From Clostridia bacterium (GTDB taxonomy: Bacteria; Bacillota; Clostridia; Oscillospirales; CAG-382): a stretch of DNA of 10,646 nucleotides. A model generated the notes under the pieces. That model saw only the letters and a list, made by a program, of their open reading frames with translations, searched no databases and was not told the DNA's origin. This document shows, in pieces, positions 6,020 to 10,646 of the stretch. The stretch is from positions 1 through 10,646 of the forward strand of contig CAAEDF010000233.1 in the NCBI GenBank assembly GCA_900754535.1. Reading direction: 5' to 3'. Within the stretch, counting starts at the first letter, position 1, and every line of letters begins with the position of its first letter. A program made the translations under genes and the position numbers.

Positions 6020-6949
6020 TCAGGCTCTTTCGGCGTCCGTGGAGCCGAAGCCGCCTGTGCGTATCCCGTCCGCGCAGTCGTCCTCGGTTATCCCGAAGCG
6101 CAGAAAGACCCCCTGCGCAAACGCGCTGCCCGCCTCTATCTCCAGCGGCCGGTCGCCGCCGTTGGTCATCCTTATGCGGATATGTCCCTCGTTGAGCGCA
6201 AAATAATAATCCGCGTCTATCACGCCGACCGTGTTGTCAAGCGCAAGCCTGTATTTGAATCCGAGCGAGGACCGCGGGAACAGGAGCAGCACATATCCGT
6301 CCTTCATCCTGCAGCGCACGCCGGTGTCCACCGTAACGGTCTCCCCGGGAGAAAGCGATATACGGCGCGGCGCAAAGAAATCGTATCCCGCGCTGCCGGC
6401 CGTCGCCCTCTCGGGCAGGCGCACGTCCGGATATCCGGTAACACGTTCAAAGTGCGCGACGCGCTCCGGCCCGCCGCAAATGTGCGAAAGCTCGCCTGCG
6501 GCCGGCTCGCGGCCCGAAGACCGGATAAAGTCGCACAAAAGGTCGACCGCCTCCGTATACCCGTCAAAGCCGCGGCCGGCGATGGTTCCGATACAGGCGG
6601 CGCGTACATAGGAAACGCTCCGGAAGCTCTCGCGCGCGGAGACGTCGGAGATATGGACCTCCACCGCAGGCAGTCCGACGGCCTTGAGCGCGTCGAGCAG
6701 CGCCACACTGGTGTGCGTATAGGCGGCGGGGTTGAGGACTATGCCGTCCGCCCTGCCCCGGCAGCGGTGTATCATGCCGACAATCTCGCTCTCGCTGTCC
6801 GACTGGAGCACGACCACCTGCACGCCCGCCGACGCGCAATGCCTTTCTATCTTCTCCTTAAGCGCGGCATAGTCGGCTTTGCCGTATATATCCGGCTCTC
6901 TTGTGCCGAGAAGCTGAAGATTCGGCCCGTTTATAACGGCTATTTTCAT
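6020..6949 (-). CDS. Fusion of type II 3-dehydroquinate dehydratase (AroQ) with dUTPase (Dut)
   Basis: One 309-residue frame carries two complete enzymes. Residues 1-145 are type II dehydroquinase (3-dehydroquinate to 3-dehydroshikimate): NGPNLQLLGTREPDIYG (7-23) with Arg17 and Tyr22, LNPAAYTHTSVAL (72-84) with Asn73, EVHISD (97-102) with His99, and ARESFR with Arg110. A linker of about 15 residues (near 146-162) follows. Residues 163-309 are trimeric-type dUTP diphosphatase (dUTP to dUMP and pyrophosphate): motif 1 AGSAGYDFFA (184-193), motif 2 PRSSLG (225-230), motif 3 GVIDADYY (242-249) with catalytic Asp245, motif 4 GSAFAQG (274-280) and motif 5 RTGGFGSTD (297-305), whose last residue is Asp instead of the usual Gly. 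The dUTPase resembles the clostridial type with an NEGH insertion but lacks its first residues. The ATG at 6949 overlaps the aroE-aroK stop by 4 nt; Shine-Dalgarno GGAGGTG. Last gene of the aromatic operon. Confidence 0.95.
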   Translation of the reverse strand: MKIAVINGPNLQLLGTREPDIYGKADYAALKEKIERHCASAGVQVVVLQSDSESEIVGMIHRCRGRADGIVLNPAAYTHTSVALLDALKAVGLPAVEVHISDVSARESFRSVSYVRAACIGTIAGRGFDGYTEAVDLLCDFIRSSGREPAAGELSHICGGPERVAHFERVTGYPDVRLPERATAGSAGYDFFAPRRISLSPGETVTVDTGVRCRMKDGYVLLLFPRSSLGFKYRLALDNTVGVIDADYYFALNEGHIRIRMTNGGDRPLEIEAGSAFAQGVFLRFGITEDDCADGIRTGGFGSTDAERA

Positions 6950-8205
6950 GTCGCACCTCCGTTATCGCATACTTCTTCGTCAAAGCCGAGCGCGCGGACG
7001 ATGTCATCGACCGCCTGCCCGACGCTGCCGTCGTTATTTATCACGATGTCAGAATACCTTTCGTAAAGCGGCGCTCTCTCCGCATACAGCGCGTCAAGCG
7101 CGCCGTCCCCCTCCGAAAGCGGTCTGCCGCGCCTGTCCAGCAGCCCGGTGTCGCGGCGTATGTAGACTATCCTGCCGTTGCGGGAAAGGCGGCGCATATT
7201 CTCCGCCCTCTTCACGACCCCGCCCCCGCAGGCGATCACCGTACCGCTCTGCGCCGCGGCCGCCGCGACGGCCGCGCTTTCAAGCTCGCGGAAATATTCC
7301 TCACCCTTCAGCTTTATTATATCGCCCGGCGCCGCTCCGGCCGACGCGCGGACCGACTCGTCGGTGTCCTCAAAGCGCTTGCCCAGCCGCTGCGCCGTCC
7401 GCCTGCCGACCGTGGTCTTGCCGCAGCCGGGCATTCCGATAAGCACCACGTTTGAAAGATATTCCTGCATCTGCCGGAGCACGGAGGAATATTTTTCCCC
7501 GCTGATTCTTACGCCGAAAAACAGCTCGTGCGAACGGATAGCCTGCATTACCAGCATGGGCAGCCCGCCGACAGCCGGGATGCCCGCGTCCAGCGCGCGC
7601 CGGACAAGCTCGGTCCTTAGCGGATTGAACACCACGTCGATGACGCAGCGCAGATTGGGGAACAGGCGTATATCAGTCAGGCAGCCGTCCACATCCGGGA
7701 ACATCCCGACCGGCGTCGTATTCACGAGCACCTCAGTGCTTTTAAGTGTCCCCATGTTTTGATAGTTTATCCTGCCGCTGCGCGAAACGATGTTTATCTC
7801 GCGCGCGCCGCTGTCCTCGGCAGCGGTCCTTACCGTGTCGGACGTGCCGCCGGAGCCGAGAATGGTGACCGAGCTGCCGGCAAAATCCGCGCCGGCCTCC
7901 TCGGCGGCCTTCAGGAACCCGTCGTAATCGGTGTTATGGCCCGAAAGCGAACCGTCGGCGTTCTTTACTATCACGTTGACCGCACCTATGCGCGCAGCGG
8001 CGGGCGAGAGCGTGTCAAGAAGCGGGATAACGGCCTTTTTATACGGTATCGTGACATTAAGCCCGTCAAAATCCCTGCCGGCGATGAAGCCTTCAAGCTC
8101 CCCGCGCGCCACGGGACGCTTGACGTAATCGCCGTTCCCGAGCAGCGCATGGATGCGCGGCGAACAGCTGTGCCCCAGCCGCTCGCCTATCAGCCCGTAT
8201 CTCAC
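6946..8205 (-). CDS. Bifunctional shikimate dehydrogenase (AroE) - shikimate kinase (AroK)
   Basis: This 419-residue fusion carries two consecutive shikimate-pathway steps: NADPH reduction of 3-dehydroshikimate, then phosphorylation of shikimate. AroE part (1-245): substrate serines in GHSCSP (11-16), NVTIPYK with catalytic Lys56, NTDYDGF with Asp93, nucleotide loop GSGGTS (117-122), Arg142 in the NADP-selecting SRS segment, and MLVMQA with Gln221. AroK part (about 251-419): Walker A GMPGCGKT (257-264), DTD (280-282), GEEYFRELE (301-309), CGGG (326-329), RPLSEG (361-366) and lid ERAPLYERY (376-384). All key residues of both halves are present, and the junction (LRQMQEYLSNVVLIG) has almost no linker. 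The GTG start at 8205 overlaps the pheA stop by 4 nt (GTGA), which implies coupling; the ribosome site is weak (CGGAG, very close). It overlaps aroQ-dut by 4 nt at its end. Confidence 0.96.
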   Translation of the reverse strand: MRYGLIGERLGHSCSPRIHALLGNGDYVKRPVARGELEGFIAGRDFDGLNVTIPYKKAVIPLLDTLSPAAARIGAVNVIVKNADGSLSGHNTDYDGFLKAAEEAGADFAGSSVTILGSGGTSDTVRTAAEDSGAREINIVSRSGRINYQNMGTLKSTEVLVNTTPVGMFPDVDGCLTDIRLFPNLRCVIDVVFNPLRTELVRRALDAGIPAVGGLPMLVMQAIRSHELFFGVRISGEKYSSVLRQMQEYLSNVVLIGMPGCGKTTVGRRTAQRLGKRFEDTDESVRASAGAAPGDIIKLKGEEYFRELESAAVAAAAAQSGTVIACGGGVVKRAENMRRLSRNGRIVYIRRDTGLLDRRGRPLSEGDGALDALYAERAPLYERYSDIVINNDGSVGQAVDDIVRALGFDEEVCDNGGAT

Positions 8206-9341
8206 AGCTCCGAATAGCTGCCGAGGAAGTTGAACTCCTCGGGCGAGGCGTCGAGATCACAGAGAAGATTGAGCACCGATTCCGAATAGACCGACGCTTC
8301 CATATCGAAATAGAACATGAACTCGAAGTCCCTGCCCTCTATCGGACGGCTTTCGAGCTTTGTGAGATTGAGCCCGAGCGCAGCGAATTTCGCCATAAGC
8401 CGGTACAGCGAGCCGGGGCGGTGCGGAAGCGTGAGCATGAGGCTTATCCTGTTGGCGCCGGGGTATATCTCGGCTTTTTTGGAAATACAGATAAAGCGGG
8501 TGTGGTTGTTGTCGCTGTTCTGCACGCGCTGGCCTATCGGGACCAGCCCGTATATCTCCGCACAGTCGGGCGAGGCAATGGCGGCCACGTCGCCGCTTTC
8601 GCTCTCGGCGGCGGCGCGCGCGGCCTCGGCCGTGTTGGAGCAGACCGTTATGCGAACGCCGTCCAGCGATTTTATGAAAGCGCTGCACTGACCGAGCGCC
8701 TGAGCGTGGGAAACGATCTCGCGTATGTCGGAAAGCTTTGTACCCTTTTTGACAAGCAGCGCGTGGTCTATCTTCAACCGTATGCTGCGCGCGATGTGGA
8801 AATTGTATCTGCTCATCAGGTCATAGACCTCGGTGACAGAGCCGTAAAGGCTGTTTTCTATGGGCAATATCCCATAGCGGCAAAAGCCCTTTTCCACCGC
8901 CTGGAACACGCCCTCGAACGTGTTGAAATACATTATGGACGGACGCTGGAACAGCTTGTCGCAGGCAATGGAGGAATACGCGCCCTCACGTCCCTGACAG
9001 GCGACCGTGGCGCTTGACGGAAAGTCGCGCGGGGTGTTTTCAAGCGCGTCCTTTATCTCGGCGGCAAGCCGGGAATCGCCGCGCACGGCTCTGTCCTGGC
9101 GCGAACGGCTTACGTCGAAAAGCGTCGAAAACAGCACCTTTGTATATGCCGCAAGTTCCTCGTCCTTGCCTTGGGTGACGCGGCTGACTATGTCTCTCTC
9201 TCTCGTGCGGTCGGACACGGGCAGTCCGTTTGCCCGCTTATACTCCGCAACTTCGCCCACAAGCTCCATACGCTTGTCGAAAAGAGCGCTTATCCCGTCG
9301 TCTATCTCGTCTATGCGCTCTCTGATCTCCTTAAGGTCCAT
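8202..9341 (-). CDS. pheA: Bifunctional chorismate mutase - prephenate dehydratase (P-protein)
   Basis: This enzyme commits chorismate to phenylalanine: chorismate to prephenate, then prephenate to phenylpyruvate. The 379 residues show three domains. An AroQ-fold chorismate mutase (1-85) carries IRERIDEIDDGISALFDKRM (6-25), Lys35 and the RE pair at 47-48. Prephenate dehydratase (about 112-290) carries CQGREGAYS (115-123), LPIENSLYGSV (159-169), SHAQALGQC (211-219) and the catalytic Thr281 in NNHTRF. A C-terminal ACT domain (about 297-375) carries HRPGSL (307-312) and ESRP (330-333), the phenylalanine-binding segments, so feedback inhibition by phenylalanine is expected. ATG at 9341 with AAAGGA about 10 nt upstream. 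It overlaps aroE-aroK downstream by 4 nt and is separated from aroC by 63 nt holding a hairpin. Its presence makes this an operon aimed at phenylalanine, not only chorismate. Confidence 0.97.
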   Translation of the reverse strand: MDLKEIRERIDEIDDGISALFDKRMELVGEVAEYKRANGLPVSDRTRERDIVSRVTQGKDEELAAYTKVLFSTLFDVSRSRQDRAVRGDSRLAAEIKDALENTPRDFPSSATVACQGREGAYSSIACDKLFQRPSIMYFNTFEGVFQAVEKGFCRYGILPIENSLYGSVTEVYDLMSRYNFHIARSIRLKIDHALLVKKGTKLSDIREIVSHAQALGQCSAFIKSLDGVRITVCSNTAEAARAAAESESGDVAAIASPDCAEIYGLVPIGQRVQNSDNNHTRFICISKKAEIYPGANRISLMLTLPHRPGSLYRLMAKFAALGLNLTKLESRPIEGRDFEFMFYFDMEASVYSESVLNLLCDLDASPEEFNFLGSYSEL

Positions 9342-9376
9342 AAAAAAACAATCCTTTCACGTCTCGTTGTATTCCG

Positions 9377-9395
9377 CCGGCCTCCTCACGGCCGG
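9377..9395 (-). other. GC-rich intercistronic hairpin between aroC and pheA
   Basis: In the leftward transcript a perfect 6-bp stem, CCGGCC with GGCCGG, encloses a 7-nt loop GTGAGGA. The 3' arm and loop together contain a GGAGG. No U-tract follows, so it is not a rho-independent terminator. It could stabilise or process the message, or reduce read-through from aroC to pheA. Function not shown. Confidence 0.5.
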
Positions 9396-9404
9396 ACAGC
9401 CTTT

Positions 9405-10478
9405 TCAAATCATCAGGTCAAGCACCGCCATTGCCGCCGCCGCCTCCACCGCCGGGAGCGCTCTGGGCACTATGCACGGGTCGTGACGGCCGGTTATTTC
9501 AAGCGTTTCGTCTTTCATCTCCTCAAGCAGCACCGAATCCTGCGGCCTGGAGATCGACGGAGTCGGCTTGAAGGCCGCTCGGAACAGCACGGGCATCCCC
9601 GTTGATATGCCGCCGCATATGCCGCCGCTGTTGTTGCTTGACGTGACTATCCTTCCGTCCAGCACGCGGTACGGGTCGTTGTTCCGGCTGCCTCTCAGCG
9701 CGCTGCCCGCAAAGCCCGAGCCGAACTCCACGCCCTTTACGGCGGGGATAGAAAAAACAAGCGATGCGATACGGCTTTCCAGGCTGTCGTATATCGGCTC
9801 GCCCACTCCCGCCGGAAGGCCGGTCACCATGCATTCCACTATGCCGCCCACCGAATCGCCGTCGGCGTGCGCCGCCTTTATCTCGGCGGCCATCCTTTCG
9901 CCCGCAGCCGGGTCAAGCACCGCGAGCCGCAGCCCGGCAAGCGCGCCGAGGCGCTCCGTATCGGGCGAAACGGGGTCAAACGGTTCGTCTTTTATGCCGC
10001 CCGCCGAGAGGATATGGGAAAACACGCGTATTCCCCTTTTTTCAAGAAGCTGGAGGGCGATGCCGCCCGCCGCGCAGAAGGGCGCGGTAAGCCTGCCTGA
10101 GAACTGGCCGCCGCCGCGGATGTCGTTATGTCCGCCGTATTTCACATACGCCGGATAATCGGCGTGCGACGGCCGCGGGACGCTGCGTATGCGCTCATAA
10201 TCCGCGCTGCGGGCGTCCGTGTTTTTTATGATTATGCATAGCGGAGCGCCGCAGCACACTCCGTCCGCGGTGCCGCTTACTATCTCCGGCAGATCGCTCT
10301 CGCGGCGCGGGGTCGAAAGCGGGCCGCTGCCCGGCGCGCGGCGCGCCATGAAGCGCGCGAGCGCCTCCGTGTCTATCACCGTGCCTGCCGGTATCCCGTC
10401 TATGACCGCGCCCATGACCTGTGAATGGGACTGGCCGAAAACTGTAACTTTATATCTTTCGCCGAACGAAGCGCCCAT
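9405..10478 (-). CDS. aroC: Chorismate synthase
   Basis: This enzyme converts 5-enolpyruvylshikimate-3-phosphate to chorismate with reduced FMN. From the ATG at 10478 it has 357 residues, normal for the family. Motifs: FGQSHSQVMG (14-23) near the N-terminus, the clostridial form of FGESHG, with the conserved His18; RRAPGSGPLSTPRRESD; the RPSHADY segment with the second conserved His; KYGGHNDIRGGGQFSGRLT; NNSGGICGGISTGMPV; KPTPSI; and GRHDPCIVPRALP at the C-terminus. Start choice: the frame stays open 7 codons upstream to a GTG at 10499, but AAAGGACGG lies between the two and is placed to serve the ATG. The 45 nt to the aroA stop hold only a weak 5-bp hairpin (10503-10515). The ribosome site context GTGAAAGGA also precedes pheA. 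Confidence 0.97.
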   Translation of the reverse strand: MGASFGERYKVTVFGQSHSQVMGAVIDGIPAGTVIDTEALARFMARRAPGSGPLSTPRRESDLPEIVSGTADGVCCGAPLCIIIKNTDARSADYERIRSVPRPSHADYPAYVKYGGHNDIRGGGQFSGRLTAPFCAAGGIALQLLEKRGIRVFSHILSAGGIKDEPFDPVSPDTERLGALAGLRLAVLDPAAGERMAAEIKAAHADGDSVGGIVECMVTGLPAGVGEPIYDSLESRIASLVFSIPAVKGVEFGSGFAGSALRGSRNNDPYRVLDGRIVTSSNNSGGICGGISTGMPVLFRAAFKPTPSISRPQDSVLLEEMKDETLEITGRHDPCIVPRALPAVEAAAAMAVLDLMI

Positions 10479-10523
10479 TGTCAAAAACCGTCCTTTCACT
10501 TTTCCGCCGTGCGGAGCGTGCCC

Positions 10524-10646
10524 TTATCCGTCCGCAAGCACGCTCATTCTGCCGCCGAGCGCGGCAAAATCCTCAAAAAATCCCTCATAGGATTTGCCCG
10601 CCGCCTGCGCGCCCTTTATGACTATGTCTCTCCGCGCCGCCGCCGA
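10524..10646 (-). CDS. aroA: 3-phosphoshikimate 1-carboxyvinyltransferase (EPSP synthase), C-terminal end only
   Basis: Only the last 40 codons and the TAA stop are inside the window; the gene enters from the right edge. The visible peptide ends in DIVIKGAQAAGKSYEGFFED followed by FAALGGRMSVLADG. This matches the C-terminal end of EPSP synthase, where a G-A-x-x-x-x-K-S-Y-P-x-F-(F/W)-E-D-F/L-x-x-L-G-G pattern is typical. The Lys-Ser-Tyr and FFED elements are kept, while the usual Pro after Tyr is Glu. It lies 45 nt upstream of aroC and in the same orientation, which fits its place one step before AroC in the pathway. The short length limits certainty. Confidence 0.85.
   Translation of the reverse strand, partial: SAAARRDIVIKGAQAAGKSYEGFFEDFAALGGRMSVLADG

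Noticed and set aside
5813..7066. 417-codon open frame on the plus strand opposite aroQ-dut
   Set aside because: It starts inside the GNAT gene, crosses the terminator hairpin and has a low-complexity, Arg/Ala/Val-rich product without recognisable domains. It is an antisense shadow of the GC-rich aroQ-dut gene.
9405..10478. FGQSHS instead of FGESHG in chorismate synthase as a sign of lost function
   Set aside because: I recall this variant as usual in clostridial AroC, and the conserved histidines and later motifs are intact.
10440..10484. Possible internal promoter with TTGACA at the start of aroC (minus strand)
   Set aside because: The nearest TATAAA is about 24 nt downstream, too far for a sigma-A spacer, and both elements lie in or next to coding sequence.
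10503..10515. TCCGC/GCGGA hairpin between aroA and aroC as a terminator
   Set aside because: Only 5 bp with a 3-nt loop and no U-tract; too weak to terminate, and the genes belong to one operon.
1..10646. Phage, insertion sequence, CRISPR or defence system content
   Set aside because: No transposase, integrase, repeat-spacer array, attachment-site-like repeats or defence-gene motifs were seen. The dUTPase could suggest a phage, but it is embedded in a chromosomal aromatic operon.

Overview
The window is a gene-dense, GC-rich bacterial chromosome segment. Protein-level similarities, the Cys-rich Firmicute-type histidyl-tRNA synthetase, the clostridial FGQSHS variant in chorismate synthase and the minD/mgsA pairing suggest a member of the Clostridia (Oscillospirales or Christensenellales-like, uncultured gut type). 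This placement is inferred from recalled family features, not from a search. Codon use combines high GC with frequent ATA (Ile) and AGG/AGA (Arg). No rRNA, tRNA, CRISPR array, insertion sequence or prophage gene was seen.

Layout: three transcription units. (1) A leftward operon covers positions 1-5123 and reads minD-like ATPase, methylglyoxal-synthase-like protein, hisS, aspS, then an ABC transporter ATPase cut by the left edge. It has a textbook sigma-A promoter (TTGACA, 17 bp, TATTAT) at 5165-5193, and most of its genes overlap or nearly touch. (2) A single rightward GNAT acetyltransferase gene (5343-5906) has its own extended -10 promoter. The 5136-5342 spacer between these divergent units also holds two palindromes, one close to the clostridial Rex operator. 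(3) A leftward aromatic amino acid operon covers 10646-6020 and reads aroA (3' end only), aroC, pheA, an aroE-aroK fusion and an aroQ-dut fusion. Units 2 and 3 converge on one hairpin at 5942-5985 that has a U-tract on both strands and should terminate both.

The aromatic operon encodes, in five reading frames, every step from 3-dehydroquinate to phenylpyruvate: AroQ, AroE, AroK, AroA, AroC, then chorismate mutase and prephenate dehydratase in PheA, with an ACT domain for phenylalanine feedback. DAHP synthase, AroB and TyrA are not in the window.

The most unusual items are: (a) an apparently intact fusion of type II dehydroquinase with a trimeric-type dUTPase, two enzymes from unrelated pathways; (b) a methylglyoxal-synthase homologue that keeps the phosphate-binding residues but has replaced all four active-site acid/base residues known from the E. 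coli enzyme (H19S, D71E, H98Y, D101S); and (c) the adjacency of this protein to a lone divergent MinD, which looks like a shrunken relic of the clostridial minCDE-rodA-mgsA cluster, now leading a tRNA-synthetase operon.
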